Assembly (NCBI GenBank): GCA_023404345.1
Contig: JAEYCB010000061.1
Span: 1-64,000 of the forward strand
Source: Bacillota bacterium
Lineage (GTDB): Bacteria > Bacillota > Clostridia > Christensenellales > Aristaeellaceae
Direction: 5' to 3'
DNA: 64,000 bases
Shown: positions 34,475 through 44,042 of the stretch, piece by piece
Numbering within the stretch: the first letter of the stretch is position 1
Layout: each line of letters starts with the position of its first letter
The notes under the pieces: model-generated
What the model saw: only the letters and a program-made list of their open reading frames with translations
Told to the model about the DNA's origin: nothing
Database searches by the model: none
Program-made: the position numbers and the translations under genes

Positions 34475-34734
34475 GGCAGCCAGGAGACAAACGCCGCAAG
34501 CGCCAGGCCAGGGAGACCCAGGTAGCCTGCGCTGGCGGCGGAAAGAGGGCCCTGTGGAAAGCTGAGGCCAAGCGGCGACAGTCCCAGCCAGCAAAGGTAG
34601 CACAGGATGATGCCTGCGCACATCCGTTCCGCCACCCGCATTAGCCCCCGCCGCGGCGCTGCACGCATGCACAGGGGGTAACTTACACCAAGCGCCGCCG
34701 CGATCATGACCACTGCCTGAAGCCTGTCCGTCAT
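34471..34734 (-). CDS. BofA-like small membrane protein
   Basis: 87 residues with three hydrophobic stretches (about 5-20, 37-56, 68-84). The C-terminal half ASAGYLGLPGLALAAFVSW matches the pattern of pro-sigma-K processing inhibitor BofA (GxLGxPGxxLL) in sporulating Firmicutes. The N-terminus is unusual for the family. It is the only minus-strand gene between 20.7 and 39.7 kb and its end overlaps thiI by four bases. If correct, it hints at sporulation genes in this organism. Confidence 0.65.
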   Translation of the reverse strand: MTDRLQAVVMIAAALGVSYPLCMRAAPRRGLMRVAERMCAGIILCYLCWLGLSPLGLSFPQGPLSAASAGYLGLPGLALAAFVSWLP

Positions 34735-34827
34735 ATTCGATCCACCTCCGTTACCAAGCTATGCACCGTAATGGGGCAATAGACGCAGGCGGATGCGGCG
34801 AATTGTGAAGGTTTTATCAAATGGGGC

Positions 34828-34856
34828 TTGCGACGCAAAGAGGAATGATGTATAAT
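34828..34856 (+). promoter_or_regulatory. Promoter of the cggR operon
   Basis: TTGCGA at 34828-34833 and TATAAT at 34851-34856, spacing 17. The CggR-type operator follows directly. Confidence 0.85.
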
Positions 34857-34862
34857 CTCCTG

Positions 34863-34900
34863 TGGGATAAATTTGGTCATGCGGGACGCGGTTTGTCCCG
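34863..34900 (+). promoter_or_regulatory. CggR operator
   Basis: CGGGACGCGGTTTGTC at 34882-34897 is an exact fit to the CGGGAC-N6-TGTC half of the Bacillus CggR operator. A weaker copy (TGGGAT-N6-GGTC) lies just upstream at 34863-34878. Together they span the first transcribed bases, where bound CggR blocks transcription. Confidence 0.85.
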
Positions 34901-34915
34901 AATAGGAAGGGTGCA

Positions 34916-35941
34916 ATGCAGGACGGTTATTTTACCCTGATGCAGCAGCTGGCTCCGGACCTGGCGCAGGAAATCGAATTGCGCGCGCTGGTGCTGGAAC
35001 GCATAGGCGCGCTGCAGCCTGTGGGCAGGCGGCAACTGGCCGCCCGTTTGAATCTGCCAGAGCGCGAGGTGCGCACCGTGGCAACGCTGCTTAAAAAGCA
35101 CGGCCTGATCACGCTGGATGCGGCGGGCATGTGCCTGACTCCGGCAGCGGAAAGCGCGTTGCCCATGGCCCGGCGTTTCAGCCGGGATTTAAAGGGCCTG
35201 ACCAGGCTGGAAAAGGCGCTGGCCGAGCGGCTCGGTGTGGACAGGGTGTGTGTGGCCGCTGGAAATGCCGATACGGATCCGCATGTGCTGGGCGAGGTGG
35301 GCCGGGTTGCCGGTGCGCGTCTGCGCGGCTTCTTGCAGACGGGCTTCACGCTGGCAGTGACCGGCGGCAGCACCATTCGTGAGGTGGCTTTTGCGGTGCC
35401 TCAGGGCACGCCCATGAACGTGATGGTGGTACCCGCGCGTGGCGGCATGGGTGGCGCGCTGGAAACACAGGCCAATACCCTTGCCTGCGAGATTGCCCGC
35501 CGTCTGGGAGGGCACCATCGCATGATGCACCTGCCCGACCATCTGGATGAGCAGGCCCTGCAGGAAATGCGCAAGCTGACCGAGATCGACGAAACGCTAG
35601 CCCTGCTTGAACGCGCGGACGTAGTGCTGCATGGCATCGGCCGCGCGGACGACATGACCCAGCGCCGCCAGCTTCCCGGCCCGGTAAGCGCCGAGGTGTT
35701 GCGCAAGGGCGCGGTGGCTGAGGCTTACGGTTGCTATTTTGACCAAAGGGGACGGCTGGTGTATTCCGCCTCCACGGTAGCGCACAATCTGGGCGCGCTC
35801 AAACCCGATTGCGCCATGATTGCTGTGGCTGCCGGTGCCAAGAAGGCCCAGGCTATTGCCGCGGTGATGAAAAACCGCCGCCACGCCATGCTCGTGACCG
35901 ACGAGGGCGCGGCCAAGGCCATTTTGGAGGAGAACCCTTAA
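34916..35941 (+). CDS. cggR: Central glycolytic genes regulator
   Basis: A 341-residue SorC/DeoR-type repressor. An N-terminal winged helix-turn-helix (about 20-75, GRRQLAARLNLPEREVRT) precedes a sugar-phosphate-binding domain with TGGSTIREVA and NTLACEIARRLGG. In Bacillus it is inactivated by fructose-1,6-bisphosphate and controls gapA-pgk-tpiA-pgm-eno. Here it is followed directly by pgk, tpiA and gpmI. ATG 34916 follows AGGAAGGG. Autoregulated through the operator just upstream. Confidence 0.94.
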   Translation: MQDGYFTLMQQLAPDLAQEIELRALVLERIGALQPVGRRQLAARLNLPEREVRTVATLLKKHGLITLDAAGMCLTPAAESALPMARRFSRDLKGLTRLEKALAERLGVDRVCVAAGNADTDPHVLGEVGRVAGARLRGFLQTGFTLAVTGGSTIREVAFAVPQGTPMNVMVVPARGGMGGALETQANTLACEIARRLGGHHRMMHLPDHLDEQALQEMRKLTEIDETLALLERADVVLHGIGRADDMTQRRQLPGPVSAEVLRKGAVAEAYGCYFDQRGRLVYSASTVAHNLGALKPDCAMIAVAAGAKKAQAIAAVMKNRRHAMLVTDEGAAKAILEENP

Positions 35942-35954
35942 CAACGCTTGCACG

Positions 35955-35970
35955 CCCGGAAACGGGTTTT
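35955..35970 (+). other. Short stem-loop between cggR and pgk
   Basis: CCCG-GAAA-CGGG followed by TTTT. The stem is only four pairs (five with the flanking G/T), so it is a weak attenuator or processing site at best. Confidence 0.3.
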
Positions 35971-36015
35971 GCAATACCAACACAACGAATTTACCAGGAC
36001 GGAGGAGTGTACGTT

Positions 36016-37206
36016 ATGGCGAAGAAAACCATCGAGGACATTCAGGTCAAAGGCAAGAAAGTGCTTGTTCGCTGCGATTTTAACGTGCCCATGGATGAAA
36101 ACAAGGTTATCACCGACGAAAACCGCCTGCGCGGTGCGCTGCCCACCATCAAGTATCTGATGGAGCATGGCGCGAAAGTGATCCTGTGCTCCCACCTGGG
36201 CCGTCCCAAGGGCGAATTCAACATGAAGTATTCCCTCAAGCCCGTCGCCAAGCGTCTTAGCGAAATGCTGGGCGTGGAAGTGAAGATGGCAGAGGATGTG
36301 ATCGGCCCCTCCGCCAAGGAGCTGGCTGCCGGCCTCAAGGACGGCGATGTGATGCTGCTTGAAAACGTCCGCTTCCATAAGGAAGAGGAAAAGAACGATC
36401 CCGAGTTTGCCAAGGAGCTGGCTTCCCTGGCCGAAATGTACGTCAACGATGCCTTTGGCACCGCGCACCGCGCGCATGCCTCCACTGAGGGCGTGACCCA
36501 TTATCTGACCCCCTCCGTGGCCGGCTACCTGATCGGCAAGGAACTGAGCATCATGGGCAAGGCCCTGGAGGACCCGGCCCGTCCCTTCGTCGCGATTCTG
36601 GGTGGCGCGAAGGTGTCCGATAAGATCGGCGTAATCAACAACCTGCTGGAAAAGGTCGATACCCTGATTATCGGCGGCGGCATGAGCTACACCTTCCAGA
36701 AGGCCCTGGGGCTTCGCATCGGCAAGAGCCTGTGTGAAAACGACAAGATCGAGCTGGCCAAGGAACTGATGGCCAAGGCCAAGGAAAAGGGCGTCAAGCT
36801 CCTCCTGCCTGTGGATAATGTGTGTGGCGACAGCTTCAGCAACGATGCCAACCGGATTACCGTGGCCGCTAAGGACGGTATCCCGGATGATTATGAGGGC
36901 ATGGATATCGGACCCGAAACCGCAAAGATCTATGCCGATGTGGTCCGCGAGGCGGGCACCGTGGTGTGGAATGGCCCCATGGGCGTGTTCGAGTTTGAAA
37001 ACTTCGCCGTGGGCACCCGCGCTGTGGCCAAGGCCATGAGCGAGTGCAAGGGCGTAACCATCATCGGCGGCGGCGACAGCGCGGCTGCGGTTGAGCAGAT
37101 GGGATATGCCGACAAGGTGACGCACGTGTCTACCGGCGGCGGCGCGAGCATGGAATTCCTCGAGGGCAAGACCCTTCCCGGCGTTGCCGCGCTCAACGAC
37201 AAGTAA
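36016..37206 (+). CDS. pgk: Phosphoglycerate kinase
   Basis: 396 residues. VLVRCDFNVPMDENKVI is the N-terminal substrate signature, SHLGRPKGEFN and LLENVRFHKEEEKND follow, and the ATP-binding C-terminal domain has VWNGPMGVFEFENFAVGT and GGGDSAAAVEQ. It makes ATP from 1,3-bisphosphoglycerate in glycolysis. ATG 36016 follows ACGGAGGAG. Strong codon bias toward C/G-ending codons suggests high expression. Confidence 0.98.
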   Translation: MAKKTIEDIQVKGKKVLVRCDFNVPMDENKVITDENRLRGALPTIKYLMEHGAKVILCSHLGRPKGEFNMKYSLKPVAKRLSEMLGVEVKMAEDVIGPSAKELAAGLKDGDVMLLENVRFHKEEEKNDPEFAKELASLAEMYVNDAFGTAHRAHASTEGVTHYLTPSVAGYLIGKELSIMGKALEDPARPFVAILGGAKVSDKIGVINNLLEKVDTLIIGGGMSYTFQKALGLRIGKSLCENDKIELAKELMAKAKEKGVKLLLPVDNVCGDSFSNDANRITVAAKDGIPDDYEGMDIGPETAKIYADVVREAGTVVWNGPMGVFEFENFAVGTRAVAKAMSECKGVTIIGGGDSAAAVEQMGYADKVTHVSTGGGASMEFLEGKTLPGVAALNDK

Positions 37207-37216
37207 GATCTTTTCC

Positions 37217-37248
37217 GTTGCGCAGGCCATCAAACCGGCCTGCGCAAC
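37217..37248 (+). other. Intercistronic stem-loop between pgk and tpiA
   Basis: GTTGCGCAGGCC (37217-37228) pairs perfectly with GGCCTGCGCAAC (37237-37248), a 12-pair stem. Only GTTTGCT follows, so it may act as a partial terminator or mRNA-stability element. Confidence 0.75.
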
Positions 37249-37336
37249 GTTTGCTCGCCGCAAAGCGGTTTCATGCGCTTCAAAAGTGGTTAAATTTAAG
37301 ATGTAAGCGAATGATTTTCAAAGAGAGGTACAAACC

Positions 37337-38089
<753 letters not shown>

Positions 38090-38116
38090 CCAGATAAGAA
38101 GGAGCAGCTAAACCAT

Positions 38117-39664
38117 ATGCAAAAAACCATGACGGCCCTTATCATCATGGACGGCTTCGGCATCAATCCCGCTCATGAGGGCAACGCGATCTATCAGCAG
38201 GGCACGCCCAGGCTGGATGCGCTCATGGCCCGCTACCCGCATACCCAGATTGGCGCCAGCGGCATGGACGTGGGTCTGCCTGACGGCCAGATGGGCAACA
38301 GCGAGGTCGGCCACCTCAACATCGGCGCGGGCCGTATCGTCTATCAGGAGTTGACCCGCATCACCAAGGACATTCAGGATGGAACCTTCTTTGAGAAGGC
38401 GCCGCTGGTCCACGCCATGGATACGGCAAAAGAAACTGGCAAGAGCGTGCACCTCATGGGCCTTGTCAGCGACGGCGGTGTACACAGCCACAATACGCAC
38501 CTGTACGCCCTTTTGGAGATGTGCAAGCGCCGCGGCGTGAAGAATGTGTATGTGCATTGCTTCCTGGATGGACGCGATGTGCCGCCCACCAGCGGCATCG
38601 ACTACGTGCGCGAGCTTCAGGCCAAGCAGGACGAGATTGGCGTGGGCAAAATTGCCACCGTGATGGGCCGCTACTGGGCCATGGACCGCGACAACCTGTG
38701 GGATCGTGTGCAAAAGGCCTATGACGCCATGGTGCTGGGCCAGGGCCAGGCGACGGCAGAAAATGCCGTACAGGCTGTGGAGCAGAGCTATGCCAAGGAA
38801 GAGACGGACGAGTTTGTAAAGCCCACCGTGGTGCTGGAAAACGGTCAGCCTGTGGCCACCATCGGCGAGGGCGACAGCGTGATTTTCTTCAACTTCCGTC
38901 CTGACCGTGCCCGCCAGCTCACCCGTACCTTCATTCAGCCCGACTTCAACGGCTTCCCGCGCGGCAAGGGCTATTTCCATGTGAACTTCGTCAGCATGAC
39001 GCAGTATGACGAAACCTTTACCGGGCTTGAGGTGGTCAATCCGCCGGAGACGCTCGAAAATACTTTGGGCGAATACCTTTCCAAGCTGGGCAAGACGCAG
39101 CTGCGCATTGCGGAAACCCAGAAGTACGCGCATGTCACCTTCTTCTTTAACGGTGGCGTCGAAAAGCCCAACGAGGGTGAGGACCGAGTGCTGATTCCCT
39201 CCTCCAAGGTGGCCACCTTCGACATGAAGCCTGAAATGTCCGCCTATGAGATCACGGACAAGGCGATCGAGCTCATCAATGAAAAGAAGTACGACGTGAT
39301 GATTCTCAACTTCGCCAACTGCGATATGGTGGGCCACACCGGCGTGATGGAAGCGGCCATGAAGGCCGTCGCCGCCGTGGACGAGTGCGTGGATCGCGTG
39401 GTCAAGGCTGTTCTGGACAACGGTGGCCGTGTCTTTGTCACGGCTGATCACGGCAACGCCGACCAGATGGTGGACCCCGAAACGGGCGAGCCCTTTACCG
39501 CGCACACCACCAACCCCGTGCCCTTCATCGCCGTGGGACCGGAAATGGTGGGCAAGACCTTGCGCGAAGGTGGCCGTCTGGCCGATATCGCACCCACGAT
39601 GCTGCATAGCATGGGCATTCCTGTGCCTGCTGAAATGACGGGCAAGTCGCTCATCGTGGAATAA
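38117..39664 (+). CDS. gpmI: 2,3-bisphosphoglycerate-independent phosphoglycerate mutase
   Basis: 515 residues. ALIIMDGFGINP opens the alkaline-phosphatase-like metal centre, QMGNSEVGHLNIGAGR holds the catalytic Ser (about residue 62), and TADHGNADQM and HTTNPVPFI supply the C-terminal metal ligands. Manganese-dependent conversion of 3- to 2-phosphoglycerate. ATG 38117 follows AAGGAGCAG. Last gene of the cggR operon; eno is not in the window. Confidence 0.98.
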   Translation: MQKTMTALIIMDGFGINPAHEGNAIYQQGTPRLDALMARYPHTQIGASGMDVGLPDGQMGNSEVGHLNIGAGRIVYQELTRITKDIQDGTFFEKAPLVHAMDTAKETGKSVHLMGLVSDGGVHSHNTHLYALLEMCKRRGVKNVYVHCFLDGRDVPPTSGIDYVRELQAKQDEIGVGKIATVMGRYWAMDRDNLWDRVQKAYDAMVLGQGQATAENAVQAVEQSYAKEETDEFVKPTVVLENGQPVATIGEGDSVIFFNFRPDRARQLTRTFIQPDFNGFPRGKGYFHVNFVSMTQYDETFTGLEVVNPPETLENTLGEYLSKLGKTQLRIAETQKYAHVTFFFNGGVEKPNEGEDRVLIPSSKVATFDMKPEMSAYEITDKAIELINEKKYDVMILNFANCDMVGHTGVMEAAMKAVAAVDECVDRVVKAVLDNGGRVFVTADHGNADQMVDPETGEPFTAHTTNPVPFIAVGPEMVGKTLREGGRLADIAPTMLHSMGIPVPAEMTGKSLIVE

Positions 39665-39671
39665 TCCATTT

Positions 39672-39713
39672 GCAAAAACCGCCCTGGTGCGATATGCACC
39701 GGGGCGGTTTTCG
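39672..39713 (+). terminator. Rho-independent terminator of the cggR operon
   Basis: AAAACCGCCC and GGGCGGTTTT flank an inner stem TGGTGC/GCACCG. The structure is nearly symmetric and ends in TTTTCGTTT, so it may work for both strands, serving gpmI and possibly the opposite methyltransferase gene. Confidence 0.9.
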
Positions 39714-39753
39714 TTTGCTATGCGATCGGTCAGAACGTTGGAAGGTGGGCTGC

Positions 39754-40458
39754 TCAGCTTTTTCTGGCTCTCACGATGATAATCTCTGGAATTTCAGGAT
39801 TGCGGTAGTATGCCTCCAAGAAGCCATCAATAACAAAACCAGCGGCGAAGCAACACCGGAAGATCTCCTGCATGGAGCGATGGTAATAGCGCTGCTTGCA
39901 GGGTTGGCCTGCAATGGCTTCGCCAAAGTAAGCGTGCTCTGTTTTATATTGATTTGTCAGCGTAACAAAACAGGGATGTTGGGTTGCAAATACAAAAATT
40001 CCCTTGTCCACCAGCAGCCTTTGCATCGCCTGAAACAACGGATCAATGTTGGAAATATCCATAAGAGCCATGCAGGAGACCGCTTTGGTGAAAAGTACCA
40101 TCCTTTTGAGCGAAAGCAGGCTTTCCAGATGGGACGCATCCGCCACGCAAAACTCGATGTTTTCCTGAAAACGATTTTGGCGTTTCCGGGCCAGCGCAAT
40201 CATGGAGGGGCTTTGATCAAAAGCCAGAACCCTGGCTCCCCGTTCAGCCATAAAGGCTGAGTAATTGCCGTTCCCACAGGCGATATCAATAATAAAGTCC
40301 CCTGCCTGAGGAGAGAGGAGCCCCGTTACGCCGGGACGGACGACCTCCCTGTGAAACAGGTTGGAATCATCGCCCATACAAGCGTCCCAGAAGGCCGCAT
40401 TTGTCTCCCCTATACCAAGATCGTCTGGGGGATAATCCATCATAAGGCGTTCCTCCAT
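39754..40458 (-). CDS. Class I SAM-dependent methyltransferase
   Basis: 234 residues. Motif I IDIACGNGNYSAFMAERGARV, motif II-like ENIEFCVADASHL and the following FTKAVSCMALMDI make a Rossmann-fold methyltransferase of the UbiE/YcgJ kind. Substrate unknown; sequence similarity from memory points to small-molecule methylases. Its codon use is visibly more AT-rich than the core genes beside it and it is on the opposite strand, which suggests acquisition. ATG 40458 is kept, with a second in-frame ATG 15 bases on. Confidence 0.85.
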   Translation of the reverse strand: MEERLMMDYPPDDLGIGETNAAFWDACMGDDSNLFHREVVRPGVTGLLSPQAGDFIIDIACGNGNYSAFMAERGARVLAFDQSPSMIALARKRQNRFQENIEFCVADASHLESLLSLKRMVLFTKAVSCMALMDISNIDPLFQAMQRLLVDKGIFVFATQHPCFVTLTNQYKTEHAYFGEAIAGQPCKQRYYHRSMQEIFRCCFAAGFVIDGFLEAYYRNPEIPEIIIVRARKS

Positions 40459-40496
40459 GTGTGATTTATGAAGTTTTCCGAAATAAAGGGCCAGAG

Positions 40497-41819
40497 CTAT
40501 TGCGCGGGAGAAACCGGCGTCCCCTCCATCACATCATTGACAAGCGTAAAGCAGCGTTCCATCACGCCACGCTGGGTATCGTCCACATAGTCGGGATAGG
40601 TCTTTCCGTCGTTGAGGATGACGCGATAGCGCGTAACGTCGTCCTCCTTGCCGCGCCAGGAATAGGTGGGCGTATAGCTCAAGTTGTCAAACGCCACGCA
40701 TCCGGTGACAGGATCGTACACTACGTCGGATTTTAGCAGAATGCTGGCCAGGGTGGTCCGTTTCTCGCGGTCATAGGTGAACAGGTTGCCCAGTGAGTAG
40801 GCGCACAGCACAGGGTGATATTTGCCGTCGCCACGCTCGGCGGTGAGAATTTCCACTGTTTGCAGTGTACCGGGATGCGTGCCCAAAATGATATCGGCAC
40901 CCGCGTCCGCAATTCCCTGAGCCAGCTCTTTCTGGGTGCTGGTGGGGGATGTGGCGCCAACCTTTCCCCAACACAGGGATACTACAATCACCTTGGCGCC
41001 TGCCTGGCGCGCCTTGGCAATATCGGCGGTGATTACCGGCAGTTGCTGGGCGGCAATAGCATAAGCCTGCTCCTCGTCGGTGGTCTGGCGCTTGCCGGAA
41101 GAGGTCAGCTCATTTTGATAGCTGAGCAATGCCACACAAATGCCGTTCACATCCAATAGCGTAAGGCTGTCGCGCTCCTGCTGGGAGGCATACACGCCAT
41201 AAGGAGTCATCCCGGCAGCGGAAACAGCCTGCTGGGTCTCAACAAGCCCCGAGATGCCGCCGTTAAGCGCGCCGTAATATCCCAGGCACAGCGCGTTCAC
41301 ACCCGTTTCGCGAAGCGGCGCAAGCACGTCGGTGGGAATATTGGAATCACTCAACTTTGCGCTGGGAATCACGTTGTTTTCCAGTGTGGCGATACTCAGG
41401 TCGGCCGACAGGTCGCCCGTCAGGTCATCAAAAAGAATATCGAAGCGATATGTGCCATCATCCGTAAGGGCCTTTTGTACATTGGAATTGATCTGAATGC
41501 TGCCGGCAGCACACAGCGAAAAGCGTTGCTCGGGAGGGTCGGTCGGTGCAGCGGGCGTGGGGGTGGCGGTGGCCAAGTCGGATGGGGGAAGCACAGAGGC
41601 CTTTGGCGTAGGTCCCACCAGGGACGCACCGGAAGCGGCAATCTGGGACAGGGATTGATCAATAGCCACTGCCAGCTCAGCTGCGTTGGTGCGTACATCG
41701 GTTACGCCCGTCAGTCTGGGAAGCAGCGCACAAAAGCCTCCCAATACCACGATTGTCAAAAGGAGCATTACGACGGTCCCCAGTGAAACCCCCCGTTTTG
41801 AACGCCTGCGCCGGCTCAT
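40497..41819 (-). CDS. CapA-family (PGA-synthesis-like) membrane-anchored phosphatase-fold protein
   Basis: About 440 residues: a basic N-terminus (SRRRRSKRG), one membrane helix (about 15-35), a Thr/Pro linker (ATATPTPAAPTDPP, about 100-115) and an extracytoplasmic CapA domain with FDILFDDLTGDLSADLSIATLENNV split by variable parts, VVSLCWG and ILGTHPGTLQ. The CapA domain is a calcineurin-like fold involved in poly-glutamate capsule export in some species. The usual YHWG-type metal motif reads VSLCWGK here, a weakened form. ATG 41819 follows AGGAGG. Confidence 0.82.
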   Translation of the reverse strand: MSRRRRSKRGVSLGTVVMLLLTIVVLGGFCALLPRLTGVTDVRTNAAELAVAIDQSLSQIAASGASLVGPTPKASVLPPSDLATATPTPAAPTDPPEQRFSLCAAGSIQINSNVQKALTDDGTYRFDILFDDLTGDLSADLSIATLENNVIPSAKLSDSNIPTDVLAPLRETGVNALCLGYYGALNGGISGLVETQQAVSAAGMTPYGVYASQQERDSLTLLDVNGICVALLSYQNELTSSGKRQTTDEEQAYAIAAQQLPVITADIAKARQAGAKVIVVSLCWGKVGATSPTSTQKELAQGIADAGADIILGTHPGTLQTVEILTAERGDGKYHPVLCAYSLGNLFTYDREKRTTLASILLKSDVVYDPVTGCVAFDNLSYTPTYSWRGKEDDVTRYRVILNDGKTYPDYVDDTQRGVMERCFTLVNDVMEGTPVSPAQ

Positions 41820-41954
41820 GGAAAGCCTCCTTCCCGTTGCTTCTGAAACAAAAACGCCGCAGCCACAGATCATGGTCTGTAGAGGGCTTGACCAATGGAT
41901 GAAGCAATGATATCATAAACAACAACCGATATGCAAGTTTAAGGAGTGACGGCC

Positions 41955-42758
41955 ATGAAGATCAGTTTTTCCACCTTGGGCTGTCCGCGCTGGAGCTGGC
42001 GGGAGATTTTGGCGACCGCCTGTGACCTGGGATACGGCGGCGTGGAGGTACGCGGCGTCGGAAACGATATCTCGGTTCCCAGCATTCCCGCCTTTTCCGA
42101 TGAAAACCTTGAAAAAACCAAGGCGGAGCTTGCCCGATTGAACCTGACCATTCCCTGCCTGGACAGCGATTGCTGCATTCACCTGCGCGAAACGGAACAG
42201 ACCACCAGCGAGGAAATCCGTGCATATATCCACCTGGCGCAAAAGCTGGGCGTGCCCTATGTGCGCGTGATGGCTACCGCGCCTGTGCCCCAGCCCGTGG
42301 GCACGGTGGATGAGGGCTATGTGCAGCACCGCGCGGTGGAGATGGGGCATTATGCGCTGGAACACGGTGTGAAAATGCTGATCGAAACCAACGGCGTATG
42401 GAGCGACAGCGAAAAGCTGGCGCGGCTGATGAGCACCATCAGCTGCGAAGGCGTAGGTGTGCTGTGGGATGTGCATCATCCCTATCGCTTTATGCATGAA
42501 AAGCCTGAAATCACCTATCAAAACCTGCGTCCCTGGCTGTGTCATACCCACTTCAAGGACAGCAACGCCACCGCGGACGGTTACCGCTATGCGCTTCCTG
42601 GCTTTGGCGATGTGCCGCTGGAAGAAACCGTGGGTGTACTCAAAGACGGAGGCTACGACGGTTACTATTCCCTTGAATGGGTAAAGCGCTGGGACACTAC
42701 GCTGGAGGAGCCGGGCATCGTGTTTGCTCACTTCGCCAACTACATGCGCACGCTCTGA
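41955..42758 (+). CDS. Sugar phosphate isomerase/epimerase (xylose isomerase-like TIM barrel)
   Basis: 267 residues. The AP-endonuclease-2/xylose-isomerase-like barrel is seen in ISFSTLGCPRWSW, GYGGVEVRGVG, LIETNGVWSD, LLWDVHHPYR-like VLWDVHHPYRF and CHTHFKDSN, with Glu/Asp/His metal ligands at the expected strand ends. A sugar or inositol-derivative isomerase or epimerase is likely; exact substrate unknown. ATG 41955 follows AAGGAGTG. It stands alone between capA-like and ruvC. Confidence 0.85.
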   Translation: MKISFSTLGCPRWSWREILATACDLGYGGVEVRGVGNDISVPSIPAFSDENLEKTKAELARLNLTIPCLDSDCCIHLRETEQTTSEEIRAYIHLAQKLGVPYVRVMATAPVPQPVGTVDEGYVQHRAVEMGHYALEHGVKMLIETNGVWSDSEKLARLMSTISCEGVGVLWDVHHPYRFMHEKPEITYQNLRPWLCHTHFKDSNATADGYRYALPGFGDVPLEETVGVLKDGGYDGYYSLEWVKRWDTTLEEPGIVFAHFANYMRTL

Positions 42759-42841
42759 CGGCGTTTTTGCCGGCAGGCTTTAGGGGTGGTTGCCATTGGG
42801 CGGCTGCCCCTTTCTAATGCGTCTGGTTGTCGAACATACGT

Positions 42842-42870
42842 TTGACAACCATGTGCAAAACCTGTATCAT
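42842..42870 (+). promoter_or_regulatory. Promoter of the ruvC operon
   Basis: TTGACA at 42842-42847 and TATCAT at 42865-42870, spacing 17, 24 bases before the ruvC start. Confidence 0.85.
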
Positions 42871-42894
42871 AGCATGGACAAGGAGGCGTGGCGC

Positions 42895-43389
42895 ATGATC
42901 ATTTTGGGTGTGGACCCCGGTTTGGCCACGCTTGGCTGGGGCGTGATCGAGGCGGAGCGGGGGACACAGCGCCTGGTGGATTATGGCTGCATTTTAACCA
43001 CCCCGCAGCAGTCCTTTCCCGACCGCCTTCGCCAGATCGGACGTGATATGCGCGCCTTGCTCAGCCAGTACCGTCCGGATGAGATTGCTTTTGAGGAATT
43101 GTTCTTTGCGCGCAATGTAACCACGGCGCTTACCGTGGGGGCGGCAAGGGGTGTGAGTCTGGCTGCCTGTGCCGAGTATACCGACCGGCTGTACGAATAC
43201 ACGCCCATGCAGGTGAAACAGGCCATCGTAGGCTACGGCAAGGCCGAAAAGCAGCAAGTGCAGCAGATGGTGAAGCTGCTTTTGCATATGCAGGATATCG
43301 CCCGCCCGGATGATGCGGCGGACGCTATTGCCATCGCGCTGACCCATGCCGCGACGGGGCCCGCGCGCGAGCAGTTTAAAATGAAGTGA
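42895..43389 (+). CDS. ruvC: Holliday junction resolvase RuvC
   Basis: 164 residues. Acidic catalytic residues are seen in ILGVDPGLATLGWGV, FEELFFARN and ARPDDAADAIAIA. It cuts four-way DNA junctions moved by RuvAB. ATG 42895 follows AAGGAGGCG; the earlier in-frame start at 42790 lies upstream of the promoter. Start of the ruvC-ruvA-ruvB-queA operon. Confidence 0.97.
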   Translation: MIILGVDPGLATLGWGVIEAERGTQRLVDYGCILTTPQQSFPDRLRQIGRDMRALLSQYRPDEIAFEELFFARNVTTALTVGAARGVSLAACAEYTDRLYEYTPMQVKQAIVGYGKAEKQQVQQMVKLLLHMQDIARPDDAADAIAIALTHAATGPAREQFKMK

Positions 43390-43398
43390 GGCGCTGAC

Positions 43399-44022
43399 AT
43401 GATCGCAATGGTAAAGGGCACTCTGATGGAAAAAAGCGAGGGCGAGGCCGTTGTGATGACCGGCGGCGGACTTGGCCTGCGTGTGATGTGCAGCATGAAT
43501 ACGTTGGCTGCCTTGCCGGCCGCCGGACAGGAATGCACGCTGTATACCTTCATGAACGTGCGTGAGGATGCTTTGGAGCTCTTTGGGTTTTGTCAGAAGG
43601 AAGAACGCGACATGTTCAAGCGCCTGACCTCCGTCAGCGGCATCGGTCCAAGGAGTGCGCTGGGCGTGCTGGGCAGTATGCCGCTGGCTGATCTTCGCCT
43701 GGCCATCCTTACCGGAGATGCCGCGGCGCTGTCCCGGGCGCCGGGTATTGGAAAGAAAACGGCACAGCGCATTAGCCTGGAACTTAAGGACAAGCTGGCG
43801 CAGGATGCGCTTTCGGGCGCGGCAGGGCTGGATGATGCAGCCTTCGCCATTGAGCCCGACGCGCCCGCGCAGGATGCACTGGGCGAAGCGCTGCTGGCCC
43901 TCAAGTCGCTCGGATATACGCCGCAGGAGGCAGCCGCAGCGCTCAAGGGCGTAAAGGGACAGGCGGAAACGCCGGATGAGCTGATCAAGCTGGCCCTTCG
44001 CCGCATGGCGCAAAACATGTGA
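43399..44022 (+). CDS. ruvA: Holliday junction helicase subunit RuvA
   Basis: 207 residues. OB-fold N-terminus (MIAMVKGTLMEKSEGEAVV), helix-hairpin-helix with LTSVSGIGPRSALGVLGSM and RAPGIGKKTAQRISLELKDK, and a C-terminal domain LGEALLALKSLGYTPQEAAAA that contacts RuvB. Ten bases after ruvC. Confidence 0.97.
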   Translation: MIAMVKGTLMEKSEGEAVVMTGGGLGLRVMCSMNTLAALPAAGQECTLYTFMNVREDALELFGFCQKEERDMFKRLTSVSGIGPRSALGVLGSMPLADLRLAILTGDAAALSRAPGIGKKTAQRISLELKDKLAQDALSGAAGLDDAAFAIEPDAPAQDALGEALLALKSLGYTPQEAAAALKGVKGQAETPDELIKLALRRMAQNM

Positions 44023-44042
44023 TTTGGAAGAGAGGATAGAGC

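Noticed and set aside
35955..35970. Terminator or second CggR site between cggR and pgk
   Set aside because: Stem of only four or five pairs and no CGGGAC-N6-TGTC pattern; pgk has to be read from the cggR promoter.
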